Source: Leptospirales bacterium (lineage in GTDB: Bacteria; Spirochaetota; Leptospiria; Leptospirales; Leptonemataceae). Taken from it: a DNA stretch of 50,930 bases. The notes beneath the pieces are model-generated. The model saw only the letters and a program-made list of their open reading frames with translations. It was not told the DNA's origin and made no database searches. Shown piece by piece: positions 1-9,024 of this stretch; the stretch's first letter is position 1, and each line of letters opens with the position of its first letter. Both the position numbers and the translations under genes were made by a program. Location of the stretch: the NCBI GenBank assembly GCA_019694655.1, contig JAIBBN010000019.1, forward strand, positions 1-50,930, in the 5' to 3' direction.

Positions 1-14
1 TTCATCGTTGCATC

Positions 15-1310
15 CTAGCCAAAGCGGACTTTGTTGCGATCGTAAATGAAGCTCTCCAGCATCCGGTAATCATCCGGTCCGGCGTGAAAAAACCGGACGC
101 CGATATTGAAGCCATCGCGAGAGGGATAGAAGCGGGTAATTTCGCCCTTGAAATTCAGCAAGGAGTGTCGTACCGGCGTCAGCATATTCAGCTTATCATG
201 AAAGGTAAGGAAGTCGAATATCTGTCGATTGGTCAGCTCGAAAAGCAGCCCGCCCATGCTAATATTGATCACCCGCGTATAGGTGTGGCGAAAGTAGCTG
301 CGGGCAATTACCGTTTTGCTCATCGCATAGCTCAGGAGTTGCGCCAGCAGGTCAATGCGGTAGGCCTCGTCGTAGCTGATCAAATGCCTGTCGAGCACGG
401 CGGTGCTTACATAGATGTGTCCGACGACTTCATCAAAGATCATCAATGGCGAGCAAACATAGTTTGCGATCAGACGTTCCATGTCCTGACGCTGGATTTG
501 CCGAAACGGTCCGAGCGCTTCATCCTCGGATTCGCTGTTACGCATCTGCGATCTGTATTCTCGGTTGTAGTTGATCGGCCCCAGCAGCGATTGCGATTCA
601 ACATAAGTTTGCAAGCGACTGACATCGCGCAGAAACAGGGATTTCTTTTCCTCTGCAATCAACGACTCCATCAGATTCTTGCGGTATTCCGGCGGATAAA
701 AAAATATCAAGAAGTCGCGCGAGACTTTGCTGATCTCCTCGGAAACAATTCGATTGATCAGCGCCAGATCCGGTTCATCGCGCCGAAGTTCCGACACAAT
801 GTAGGGATAGCGTTGCTCAATCAGCTGGCCTGCGCCCCGTCGCCCATGCAAAGGCTGATAGAGGATGCCGAAACGCATGAATAGATCATCAGCAAACACA
901 CGGCGGTGCTTGCGACGTTTGGCCGATTGAATGTAGGCCGGCAGTCGGACTACCAGCTGCTCGTCGCGCAGCTGCAAGATCGGGACTTCGAACTGATAGA
1001 GAGTGTTCAGGCTTTCAAACTTCAGCCGGCAGCGCCGCATTGATTCCTCTTGAAAGCCGGGAGCGTCGACCGTTACGCTGGCTTCGTCCACATCGTGAAC
1101 GTGCCCGGTATAGACCTCATTGGCGTAGCTGACCTGGATCGCTCGCTGCTCGGCGCGCAGCCAGTAAAAGAGATGGCGGATCTGATTGATATCCGAGTTC
1201 AGAATGGTATCTTCAGTAAAGTCCTCAGCCTCGGAGCGCAGAATCTTCTGCAGCGAGCGTACCAGAGATTCCTCCATGCTCAGCACAGAGTCGGCGACGG
1301 CAAGGGCCAT
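15..1310 (-). CDS. PilZ-domain protein (DUF1577-like), putative c-di-GMP effector
   Basis: 431 aa, no signal peptide or membrane segment, so probably cytoplasmic. The N-terminal part (about residues 45-125) resembles a YcgR-type flagellar-brake domain. A basic RRKHRR cluster at 132-137 and an N-x-S-x-x-G signature (NISMGG, about 349-354) are the two elements a PilZ domain uses to bind cyclic di-GMP, but here they are about 210 residues apart. The insert, about 240-335, looks GAF-like. This layout matches the DUF1577 family that I know from Leptospira. The STAS gene lies 69 bp upstream on the same strand, so the two may be co-transcribed. The target is not visible. The start is an ATG; a second Met at residue 12 is also possible. 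Confidence 0.75.
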   Translation of the reverse strand: MALAVADSVLSMEESLVRSLQKILRSEAEDFTEDTILNSDINQIRHLFYWLRAEQRAIQVSYANEVYTGHVHDVDEASVTVDAPGFQEESMRRCRLKFESLNTLYQFEVPILQLRDEQLVVRLPAYIQSAKRRKHRRVFADDLFMRFGILYQPLHGRRGAGQLIEQRYPYIVSELRRDEPDLALINRIVSEEISKVSRDFLIFFYPPEYRKNLMESLIAEEKKSLFLRDVSRLQTYVESQSLLGPINYNREYRSQMRNSESEDEALGPFRQIQRQDMERLIANYVCSPLMIFDEVVGHIYVSTAVLDRHLISYDEAYRIDLLAQLLSYAMSKTVIARSYFRHTYTRVINISMGGLLFELTNRQIFDFLTFHDKLNMLTPVRHSLLNFKGEITRFYPSRDGFNIGVRFFHAGPDDYRMLESFIYDRNKVRFG

Positions 1311-1379
1311 GGATTGAGTATCGAAATCAGTGCGCCCTTGAATTGAAAGCGCCGATGGCGCTTTTTGGCCGGCGTGGCC

Positions 1380-1706
1380 CTATTGCAGCGACTTTTCGAG
1401 GCTTTCGGAGATCTCGAATAGCAGATCGAGCTTGGAAAGCTTCAAGAGGGTCAAGAGCGAGCGCGACAGATTGCAGAGAGTGAGGCGGCCGCCGTAGGCT
1501 TTGACGTCCTTCATGAAGGCCACAAGCGCGCCAAGGGCGGAACTATCGAAATATTCAGTTTCCTTGAGGTCGAGGACGATGCGGCCAGGCTTGTCCTTCA
1601 GGTAGCTGGAGAGGCCCTCGCGAAACTTACGGGCAACTACCATATCGACCCGGGGCTCTTGCACGTGCAGGACCAGCACGTTGCCACGAGTCTCGGAAGC
1701 GATCAT
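1380..1706 (-). CDS. STAS-domain anti-sigma factor antagonist
   Basis: 108 aa from the ATG at 1706, which is preceded by a GAGAG-type ribosome site. The open frame continues upstream to 1850, but that part is low-complexity and runs into the pgm promoter region. The whole protein is one STAS domain. The DSSALGAL motif (D54-S55-S56) corresponds to the D-S-S-G-L loop of SpoIIAA/RsbV, where the second serine is phosphorylated by a partner-switching kinase; S56 is the expected site. No kinase or phosphatase gene is nearby, so its partners are encoded elsewhere. It is divergent from pgm and lies just upstream of the PilZ gene. Confidence 0.85.
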   Translation of the reverse strand: MIASETRGNVLVLHVQEPRVDMVVARKFREGLSSYLKDKPGRIVLDLKETEYFDSSALGALVAFMKDVKAYGGRLTLCNLSRSLLTLLKLSKLDLLFEISESLEKSLQ

Positions 1707-1861
1707 ACCATGCGAACTCTCTGTTTTCTGGCCGCTTGGGTCAATACAATTTTCGAGGCCGCTATCGATTGGACGACGGTGCGTTACTGCAAATGCCAGG
1801 ACACAGACCGGCCATTTGTTCTTGCCCTGCGACGCGCTTGCCTTCGCCATCCTTCGTAGCT

Positions 1862-3691
1862 ATGAGTACCAGCGAGTTAGACACTGTGAACTCCCCGGCC
1901 GAGCAGGCCGTTCGTCGCGCGATCCTGGATTGGGCCGGACCGGCTTTTCCGCTGGCCGTTCGCGAGGAGGCGGCCGTCGCCCTGGCCGACTATCTGCAGC
2001 AACGCCCAAACGAGTTGATCGATTTTTACGCGCACCCCTTGCGTTTTGGCACGGGCGGTTTGCGCGGCATCATCGGCAACGGCGCCGGACGCATGAATCA
2101 GTGGACAGTGGGTCGCACTACTGTCGGCCTCTGCAACTTTCTGAAGCAGGCCTCGCGCAAACCGGCGCTGGTTATTGCTTACGATAGCCGTCGCATGAGT
2201 CGACAGTTTTCAACGATCACCGCCGGTATTGCCGCCAGCATGGGTCTGCAGGTTTTTCTTTTTGATCAGGAGACGCCAACGCCTTTGCTGTCCTATGCCG
2301 TTCGGCGATTGAAGGCTACCGGCGGCGTTGTAATTACAGCCAGCCACAATCCGCCGGAATACAACGGCTATAAAGTCTACGGCGATGACGGAGCGCAACT
2401 GACTGGCGAAGATCAGGGTAAACTGGAGGCGGCCATCGAAGCTGTTGCGGATTGGGGTTCCATCCCTTTTGTAGACGAAAATTCAGCAGCGTTCAAGAAG
2501 CTGGTCAAACGCATCGGCGCCGATATTCGCAAAGCTTACTACGACGAATTCAAGGCGCTGGATTGGGTCAGCCCGGCGCGTCAGGAATCCAAGAAAAAAC
2601 TGAAAGTTGTCTATTCTCCATTGCATGGCACTGGCGGCGCCTGGCTGCCTGGCCTGCTGGAACGCTATGGCTTTCATGTCGACCTGGTTCCGGAGCAGGC
2701 CAAGCCGGATGGCGAATTTCCCACTGTGAAATTGCCCAATCCGGAGGAGCGCGAAGCGCTGCGGCTCTGCGAAGAGCGGTCTCGACAATTGCAGGCCGAC
2801 ATCTTTCTGGCCAGCGATCCGGATGCCGACCGCATGGGCGCCGGCGTTCGCCAGCCCGATGGAAATTATGCCTACCTGAACGGCAACCAGCTGGGAAGCA
2901 TCATGTGCGCCTACCTCTGTGAACGGCTCAGCGAAAGCGGCGCCGCCAGCAACGGCAAGTCGCGCTGGCACGTTTTCAAAACGATCGTGACCACCGACCT
3001 GCAGACTCAGATTGCTCGTAAACACGGCGTGCAGATTCTCGATGTTCTTACGGGGTTCAAGTACATCGCCGAGCAGCTGCGCGCCATGGATGAGTCATCC
3101 CACGGTTACAAGCGCAAGACCGATCGCTATCTGTTTGGCGGCGAAGAAAGTTACGGCTATCTGCCGGTTGACTTTGTTCGGGATAAAGACTCGCTGGCGT
3201 CTTCGCTGTTGCTTTGCGAGATACTTGCGGCGCGCGGCGATCTGGTCGGATACCTCAACGAGGTCTATTTGAAGTACGGCCTCTACCTGGAAGACCTCAA
3301 GTCCGTGACAATGAAAGGATCCGCCGGTCAGGCAAAGATGGCGGAATTGATCAATGGTCTGCGTACTCAGGATTTGAGCGGCTGGAAACTTGGCGAGCGC
3401 ACTGTTGTGGCAATGCGCGATTACGAGCGACAGACCCGAAACGGCAAGCCAGCGCCGGAAATATTTGGACGCCTGCCTGCTTCCAATGTCATCCAGCTGG
3501 AGCTGGAGCCGGAAGGGAAACTGACCATACGGCCTTCGGGAACTGAGCCCAAGGTCAAACTCTACGCCAGTCTGCGCGCCGCACAGCAACCCACCAGTCT
3601 GGAGGAGTTGGCTCGAGCGCGTACCGCCCTGGAAGACGAGCTGGCTTCGGTCTCCGGCCATTTCATCGCGCGCACCGGCCTTGCGGGCTAG
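1862..3691 (+). CDS. Phosphoglucomutase/phosphomannomutase (alpha-D-phosphohexomutase)
   Basis: 609 aa; interconverts hexose 1- and 6-phosphates in the cytosol, feeding glycan synthesis. All four signature loops are present: FGTGGLRG near 62-69, the catalytic phosphoserine loop TASHNPPEYNG with S161, the metal loop DPDADR near 319-324, the sugar loop GGEESYGY near 426, and the phosphate-binding RPSGTEPKVK near 557. The length and the N-terminal FGTGG extension fit the PgcA/PGM2-like branch rather than short bacterial GlmM/ManB. The ATG at 1862 begins MSTSELD; an upstream in-frame start at 1736 would add 42 residues of non-domain sequence. Whether glucose or mannose is preferred cannot be read here. 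Confidence 0.92.
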   Translation: MSTSELDTVNSPAEQAVRRAILDWAGPAFPLAVREEAAVALADYLQQRPNELIDFYAHPLRFGTGGLRGIIGNGAGRMNQWTVGRTTVGLCNFLKQASRKPALVIAYDSRRMSRQFSTITAGIAASMGLQVFLFDQETPTPLLSYAVRRLKATGGVVITASHNPPEYNGYKVYGDDGAQLTGEDQGKLEAAIEAVADWGSIPFVDENSAAFKKLVKRIGADIRKAYYDEFKALDWVSPARQESKKKLKVVYSPLHGTGGAWLPGLLERYGFHVDLVPEQAKPDGEFPTVKLPNPEEREALRLCEERSRQLQADIFLASDPDADRMGAGVRQPDGNYAYLNGNQLGSIMCAYLCERLSESGAASNGKSRWHVFKTIVTTDLQTQIARKHGVQILDVLTGFKYIAEQLRAMDESSHGYKRKTDRYLFGGEESYGYLPVDFVRDKDSLASSLLLCEILAARGDLVGYLNEVYLKYGLYLEDLKSVTMKGSAGQAKMAELINGLRTQDLSGWKLGERTVVAMRDYERQTRNGKPAPEIFGRLPASNVIQLELEPEGKLTIRPSGTEPKVKLYASLRAAQQPTSLEELARARTALEDELASVSGHFIARTGLAG

Positions 3692-3716
3692 CAAACTGCT
3701 TCCTTTCTGATTGCGG

Positions 3717-3747
3717 CTGCAGGCCTGGCCAAAAGCCTGGCCTGCAG
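3717..3747. repeat. Inverted repeat between pgm and argD
   Basis: Perfect 9-bp arms CTGCAGGCC (3717-3725) and GGCCTGCAG (3739-3747) enclose 13 nt. No T-run follows on either strand, so it is not a classical intrinsic terminator. It could attenuate or separate the two genes. Confidence 0.5.
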
Positions 3748-3782
3748 ACCCCCGGTCAGCAGCACACCCCGCGGAGGCGCCC

Positions 3783-5021
3783 ATGAGCGTTGATTTCTTC
3801 CGTGCCTTGAGCTTCGATGAAGTAAAGGCCAAAAGCGATCGCTTTCTTCTGGGCAACTACGGCCGGCCGATTGCACGCGCCTTCAGTTTTGGGCAGGGCG
3901 AATACCTCTTCGACAGCGAAGGAAAGCGTTACCTGGACTTTCACTGCGGCATCTCGGTCACTAACATTGGACACAGCGACGCCGACATCGTTGAGGCCAT
4001 TCGTGATCAGGCGGAGCGACTGATCCACTCCTCCAATCTCTGCTACAGCCAGGAGCAGGCGCTGCTGGCTGAGGCGCTGGTCGGCCATAGCTTTCCCTCG
4101 CGCGTGTTTTTATGTAACAGCGGGACGGAAGCAAACGAAGCAGCCTTCAAGCTGGCTCGCAGCTATGGCCAGCAGGCGCGCGGCGGCGCAACCTCTATTG
4201 TCAGCGTCGAGAACTCCTTTCACGGGCGCACTACCGCTGGCATGAGCATGACCGGCCAGAGCAAGATCCACGGCGGCTTCGGGCCGCTGCTGTCAGACAT
4301 GGTTTATCTGCGCCGCAACGACCAGGACTTGCTGCGCAAGGAGTTCGACGAAAACGGAAGCAGCATCTGCGCAGTCATTCTGGAACTGGTGCAGGGCGAG
4401 GGCGGCATCCATGTCCTCGATCGCGAATTTGTACGCCTGGCCCGGGAACTCTGCAGCGAGTACAAGGCCTTGCTCATTGTGGATGAAATCCAGACGGGCA
4501 TGGGTCGCACCGGAAAACTGTGGGGCTACGAGCACTATGACATCATCCCCGATGTCATGAGCCTCGCCAAGGCGCTGGGCTCCGGACTGCCGATTGGCGC
4601 GCTGTTAATCGGCGAGGAATTTGCGCCCTATCTGGGCAAAGGGCAGCACGGATCTACATTTGGCGGCAATCATCTGGCGGCGCGAGCTGCGCTCGAAACA
4701 TTGCGGATCATTGTTGGTCGCGAATTGTTGGAGAATGCCGCCGGCATCAGCGAGTATCTTTTCCGTCGGCTGCGCCTGCTGCGCGACCGGTTTTCCTGCA
4801 TCCGCGAAGTACGCGGCATCGGACTGCACATTGGCGTGGAACTGGATCGCGAGGGCGGCGCCCTGGTCAACGCCTGCCTGGAGCGCGGGCTGGTGGTTAA
4901 CTGCACGGCGGGCAACGTCATTCGCATCATGCCGCCGCTGAATCTCAGTCTTGATCGAGCCGCCGAAGGTATGGATTTGTTTGAGCAGGGCCTCGCTGAC
5001 TTTCAGGCGCAGGGCCGGTAA
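3783..5021 (+). CDS. argD: Acetylornithine/succinyldiaminopimelate-type aminotransferase
   Basis: 412 aa class-III PLP-dependent aminotransferase, expected to convert N-acetylglutamate semialdehyde to N-acetylornithine in arginine synthesis. GTEANEAA near 113 binds the cofactor phosphate, the VDEIQTGMGRTG block is present, and the PLP lysine is K263 in SLAKALGSG. GGAGG lies about 6 nt before the ATG at 3783; the longer frame from 3711 would translate the upstream inverted repeat. The next gene starts 6 bp after the stop, so the two are probably translated from one message. Close relatives use ornithine, succinylornithine or gamma-aminobutyrate, so the substrate is family-level inference. Confidence 0.85.
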   Translation: MSVDFFRALSFDEVKAKSDRFLLGNYGRPIARAFSFGQGEYLFDSEGKRYLDFHCGISVTNIGHSDADIVEAIRDQAERLIHSSNLCYSQEQALLAEALVGHSFPSRVFLCNSGTEANEAAFKLARSYGQQARGGATSIVSVENSFHGRTTAGMSMTGQSKIHGGFGPLLSDMVYLRRNDQDLLRKEFDENGSSICAVILELVQGEGGIHVLDREFVRLARELCSEYKALLIVDEIQTGMGRTGKLWGYEHYDIIPDVMSLAKALGSGLPIGALLIGEEFAPYLGKGQHGSTFGGNHLAARAALETLRIIVGRELLENAAGISEYLFRRLRLLRDRFSCIREVRGIGLHIGVELDREGGALVNACLERGLVVNCTAGNVIRIMPPLNLSLDRAAEGMDLFEQGLADFQAQGR

Positions 5022-5027
5022 CGACCG

Positions 5028-6080
5028 GTGCAGGTTCATCGCTACGAAGCGACGCCGCAATTTCGTGAAATTGGAGCGCAGCTGTACGTCGCCTCCGTGC
5101 CGCAGCCATTCTATGCTCCTAACAACATTTATCTGATACTTTCCGATCAGCCGACGCTGATAGATAGCGGCTATATTCAGAGTCTGGGGATGTTGCAGCG
5201 GGCGCTGCGCGGACTGGGCCTTGGATTTCGCGACCTGGCGCACATTTTCTATACGCACGAACACATTGATCATATCAGCGGCGCGCTGACCTTGCGTCAC
5301 TATACAAGAGCGAAGTTTTATGGGATGAAGGGTATGGCGGCCTGGGTTGGCGACTACAGCCTCCACATCCAGTTGCACCAGCGCGCCATGGAGCGTCTGA
5401 TTTACAAGGCTCATCCGGAGCGCTCCCTTCGCCTCGAAATGCTGGAGAAGACCCGCGCCGCCTGGGTCCGTTTTCTCAGCTCGACCAGCGGTCAGGGTCG
5501 CTATGACGACCGCCTGCGGATGGACGTAGAATTGGTCGAGGGCGATGTCATCGACATTGGCGGTCGAGAACTGGGCTTCCTGCATACGCCGGGTCACAAT
5601 CGACACCACCTCACGCCCTACCTGCTGGGCGAGGGGCTCTATTTTACGGGCGACCTGGTGCTGGAGAATATCTCGTCGATTTACGCCGAACTGGATGGCA
5701 ACCTGCAACACTACCATCGCTCCCTTTCGCGGCTGCTGAAACTGCCTATCAAGCGATTGCTCCCGGGTCACGGCGCCGAACCGGCCTCGCCGCAGAAGGC
5801 CATCAAGTTAATATCAAAAACACTATCATTGTTGGAACGGGGAGTGGTGCGTCGATTGCGGGACGCGGAGTACGATCTGGCTGAATTGACGCGGGCCGCG
5901 CTTGGCGAGAAAGCGCAAATGAGCAGCCACTACATCACTGCTCTGGCAACGGTTCACGCCATACTGCTGGAATTGATTGCGCGCGGGCAGGTTGGCATCC
6001 GCGAGGCGGACCCGCCCTACGAACGCTACTTCTGGCAAAGCGACCTACACGATCGGAGCGCTGGCGCCGATCTTCAATAG
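5028..6080 (+). CDS. MBL-fold metallo-hydrolase
   Basis: 350 aa starting at GTG, 6 bp after argD. The metallo-beta-lactamase core is clear: the metal site THEHIDH at 76-82 (H-x-E/H-x-D-H), a second histidine in HTPGHNRHH near 187-195, the bridging Asp in FTGDLVLENIS near 213 and a last His in LLPGHGAEP near 247. About 85 C-terminal residues form a helical extension as in hydroxyacylglutathione-hydrolase-like and LACTB2-like proteins. No signal peptide, so cytosolic. Coupling to argD does not reveal the substrate. Confidence 0.85.
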   Translation: MQVHRYEATPQFREIGAQLYVASVPQPFYAPNNIYLILSDQPTLIDSGYIQSLGMLQRALRGLGLGFRDLAHIFYTHEHIDHISGALTLRHYTRAKFYGMKGMAAWVGDYSLHIQLHQRAMERLIYKAHPERSLRLEMLEKTRAAWVRFLSSTSGQGRYDDRLRMDVELVEGDVIDIGGRELGFLHTPGHNRHHLTPYLLGEGLYFTGDLVLENISSIYAELDGNLQHYHRSLSRLLKLPIKRLLPGHGAEPASPQKAIKLISKTLSLLERGVVRRLRDAEYDLAELTRAALGEKAQMSSHYITALATVHAILLELIARGQVGIREADPPYERYFWQSDLHDRSAGADLQ

Positions 6081-6170
6081 GAATGGCCGCGCTTCTTACG
6101 TCGGATGAATCGCCGATCGGCGAGAAGCGCACAGCTGCGAATTCCAGGCGGAGCGAAAGGCGGATACACA

Positions 6171-6800
6171 ATGGGGCATAGTCGACTGTGGCGAGGGATT
6201 CTTTTCGTAATGCTGTGCGCTGCTCTGGCAAGCGCGTGCCGCAGCGCAGACGAAGCACAGTCTCCAGCGCCCGCGGCGCCAACGGCTGCAGCGCCAGCGA
6301 CGCCCCCGCCGACGAGCGCGGAAGTGGAAGGCGTCGAACGAAGTATCGGACCGCCTCTGAGCGCTGAGAGCAAGCGCGTGCGCGAAGAGCTGGGCGACGC
6401 CAGCTCCGGCATCCAGCGCGGCTGTATCTCCGGCGATTGCGAGAATGGCAGCGGAGTCTATGTCTACAGGGATGGCGAGGCCTACAGCGGAAACTTCCGC
6501 GAGCGCAAGCGACAGGGCAACGGCATCCTGCGCTATTCAAACGGCGAATTCTACGAGGGCGCTTTTCAGAATGACCAGCGTCACGGAATTGGTCGCTACG
6601 ATTTTCAGAACGGCGACATCTATGTTGGCGAATTTACCGACGGGCGAATGCAGGGCCTTGGCGCCTACCTCTTTGCCGACGGCGTAGAATACCAGGGTCG
6701 ATTTGATGGCAACGGCGACAGCGGCGAGGGCACCATAGTCGGCGATGAACACAATCGCAATTGCTCGGTCGAAAACCGCGTACTGTCCTGCCGGAACTGA
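6171..6800 (+). CDS. MORN-repeat lipoprotein
   Basis: 209 aa from the ATG at 6171, preceded by GGCGGA. The N-terminus has a basic start, a hydrophobic stretch and the lipobox LASAC, so it is a likely lipoprotein. An Ala/Pro-rich linker follows. The second half is four to five MORN repeats (units such as GNGILRYSNGEFYEGAF and GIGRYDFQNGDIYVGEF), a repeat that forms elongated beta-hairpin arrays. Four cysteines lie outside the repeats (the CISGDC pair before them, and the NCSVENRVLSC pair at the C-terminus), consistent with disulfides in the envelope. Function unknown. Confidence 0.85.
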   Translation: MGHSRLWRGILFVMLCAALASACRSADEAQSPAPAAPTAAAPATPPPTSAEVEGVERSIGPPLSAESKRVREELGDASSGIQRGCISGDCENGSGVYVYRDGEAYSGNFRERKRQGNGILRYSNGEFYEGAFQNDQRHGIGRYDFQNGDIYVGEFTDGRMQGLGAYLFADGVEYQGRFDGNGDSGEGTIVGDEHNRNCSVENRVLSCRN

Positions 6801-6903
6801 TTGACAGCGCCATCGGCGCTGCCGGTGCTCGCGCGACGTCGAGCCATGTAAAATCTGGCAGTCAGCCAGGGCGCAGCCGCTCGGAAAAGCAAACGGGGCG
6901 ATT

Positions 6904-9018
6904 GTGCATAGCCGTTCCCTCATCCTTTACGGACTGCTGGCCGCTGGCGCCATCGTCCTGGCCTTTGTTCTGCTGTATGCTGGCAATTCCGCCTTCCCCT
7001 CGTCGGCAATCGTTGGCGCCGGACAGGGCGACTCTTCTAACGCGTTGAGCGATTTGTCCTTGCAATGGATTCGATCGCCGCTGGCCGCACTGCTGATGCA
7101 GATTGTGGTAGTTGTCAGCGTTGCCAGTATCGGCGGCGCCCTCTGTCGACGGATAGGTCAACCGGCGGTCATCGGCGAGGTGCTGGCAGGTATTGCTTTA
7201 GGACCCTCCGCCCTGGGCTTACTCTGGCCCGCAGCCCGGGAATTTCTCTTTGCCCAGCCCACACTGCTGCCGCTGGAATTGTTAAGTCAGATTGGTCTGG
7301 TTCTATTCCTTTTCGTAATCGGAATGGAACTGGATATCAGCCTGCTGCGCAAACAGGCGCAGGCGGCGGTCTTTGTCAGCCATGCCAGCATCGCGGCGCC
7401 ATTTCTGCTGGGGATTGCACTGGCCCTCTGGCTCTACCCGATGCAGGCGCCGCGCGGAGTATCCTTCCTGGCCTTCAGTCTGTTCATCGGGATATCCATG
7501 AGCATCACTGCATTTCCGGTGCTTGCCCGGATTTTGCAAGAGCGCAACCTCGCCAGGCAACGCCTCGGCGCGATCGTCCTTACCTGTGCGGCCTCGGACG
7601 ACGTAACTGCCTGGTCTTTGCTGGCGATTGTAGTGGCCGTAGTTCGCGCCGGAAATGCCGCCGCCGGCGCAATTGTTGTAGCGCTGGCCGGCTTATTTGT
7701 ATTCGCCATAGCATTTGTAGCGCGACCGATTATGCAGCGTCTGGGAGCGCTCTTTGCATCGCAAGAGCGAATGCGTGGCGCAGTACTGACGCTATTTCTG
7801 CTGGCGCCTTTTGCCAGCGCCATGGTCACGCAAGCGATTGGCGTCCATGCGCTTTTTGGCGCATTTCTGGCCGGCGTAATCATGCCTGCCGGCGGCGAAC
7901 TGCGACGCATGCTCAGCGAAAAGCTGTCCGATGTGAGCGTGCGTTTGCTGCTTCCGCTGTTCTTCGCATTTACGGGACTGCGAACCGAACTTGGTTTACT
8001 TGAAGACGCAAGCGCCTGGTTGACCTGCGGCTTGATTACTCTGACCGCAGTCGTGGGGAAATTGGGGGGCAGCGCCATCGCGGCGCGACTGGTTGGGGAA
8101 AGCTGGCGCGACTCGGCAGCCATTGGCATCCTGATGAATACGCGCGGACTGATGGAGCTGGTTGTGCTGAACATTGGTCTCGAATTGGGCGTGCTGTCGC
8201 CATCGCTATTTGCCATGATGATTGTCATGGCGCTGGCGACGACGGTGATGACTTCGCCGGCGCTGGCTTTGCTTAACTGGCTTTCGCCCGACGCTGGCGC
8301 CACGGAAGTTTCGTCAAAGTCCGCTCCGGGCGGCGCCCTGCTGGCCTTCGGTCGACGCGACACGGCGGAGGCAATGTTCACACTGCTCCATTCCCTGGCC
8401 TGGAACGAGCCGGTGCGCGGTCTGCATCTACTGCAGGCCGGAGACCTGTCGCCAGCCGATGCACAGATGTATTTTGCTCAAACGCGCGCCATCGTACTTG
8501 AAAACGCGGCCCGCCACGGCTTCAGCCCTCAAATCGAAATGCGCTCGGGGGCCAATCTGCCTGAGGCGCTCGTGGCCCAGGCCGAACAACAGAATGCCAG
8601 GCTGGTACTGCTGGGCGGCGCGCGCAGCGTATTTTCCGATGACCTGCTGGCCGGACCCAATCGTGAAATCATTCAGCGCGCCCGCCAGCCGGTCGCTGTG
8701 CTGGCAGTGCGTGGCCTGCTTCCGCCGCGCCGCGTCCTCCTGTTGCGCGGCGATGAGAACGACCTTCGATTGCTAGAGCTTTTTGCGGCGGGCGCGGCCC
8801 GTTCTCGGATCGAATGCGTTTCGGCCTTCGCCGGACCGAATAGGCGAAGCGCCCGCCGTTTGCCCGCTCAGCTTCGGGCGATCCAGGAAGTCGAACCGGG
8901 ACTCATAGACGACTCTTACATCGCTCAGTTTGATCTGCTTGCCCTCGACAGCGAACTGTTTCGCAAGATGGCGCACAGTCCGTCGATCACGACGTTGATC
9001 GTTCACTTCCCAACTTGA
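6904..9018 (+). CDS. Monovalent cation:proton antiporter (CPA2/Kef type) with C-terminal USP-like domain
   Basis: 704 aa, GTG start. About twelve to thirteen hydrophobic segments fill residues 1-455, matching the Na+/H+ exchanger domain of the CPA2 family; GQPAVIGEVLAGIALGPS is the characteristic early motif and the central CAASDDVTAW holds the paired aspartates used for ion exchange. The hydrophilic tail, about 475-690, resembles a universal-stress-protein fold (pattern LVLLGGARSVF...REIIQRARQPVAVLAVRG). No TrkA-N (NAD-binding) domain is present, unlike KefB/KefC. Inner-membrane Na+ or K+ export is expected; the ion cannot be read. Confidence 0.88.
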   Translation: MHSRSLILYGLLAAGAIVLAFVLLYAGNSAFPSSAIVGAGQGDSSNALSDLSLQWIRSPLAALLMQIVVVVSVASIGGALCRRIGQPAVIGEVLAGIALGPSALGLLWPAAREFLFAQPTLLPLELLSQIGLVLFLFVIGMELDISLLRKQAQAAVFVSHASIAAPFLLGIALALWLYPMQAPRGVSFLAFSLFIGISMSITAFPVLARILQERNLARQRLGAIVLTCAASDDVTAWSLLAIVVAVVRAGNAAAGAIVVALAGLFVFAIAFVARPIMQRLGALFASQERMRGAVLTLFLLAPFASAMVTQAIGVHALFGAFLAGVIMPAGGELRRMLSEKLSDVSVRLLLPLFFAFTGLRTELGLLEDASAWLTCGLITLTAVVGKLGGSAIAARLVGESWRDSAAIGILMNTRGLMELVVLNIGLELGVLSPSLFAMMIVMALATTVMTSPALALLNWLSPDAGATEVSSKSAPGGALLAFGRRDTAEAMFTLLHSLAWNEPVRGLHLLQAGDLSPADAQMYFAQTRAIVLENAARHGFSPQIEMRSGANLPEALVAQAEQQNARLVLLGGARSVFSDDLLAGPNREIIQRARQPVAVLAVRGLLPPRRVLLLRGDENDLRLLELFAAGAARSRIECVSAFAGPNRRSARRLPAQLRAIQEVEPGLIDDSYIAQFDLLALDSELFRKMAHSPSITTLIVHFPT

Positions 9019-9024
9019 TAAGTG

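Noticed and set aside
84-884. 266-codon plus-strand frame opposite the PilZ gene
   Set aside because: Shadow of the coding strand; no domain, no ribosome site, and the opposite frame has clear family motifs.
1736-1861. Longer phosphoglucomutase start
   Set aside because: The extra 42 residues are not domain-like and lie in the divergent promoter region with the STAS gene.
3717-3747. Intrinsic terminator after pgm
   Set aside because: The inverted repeat is strong but no T-run follows on either strand; kept only as a repeat.
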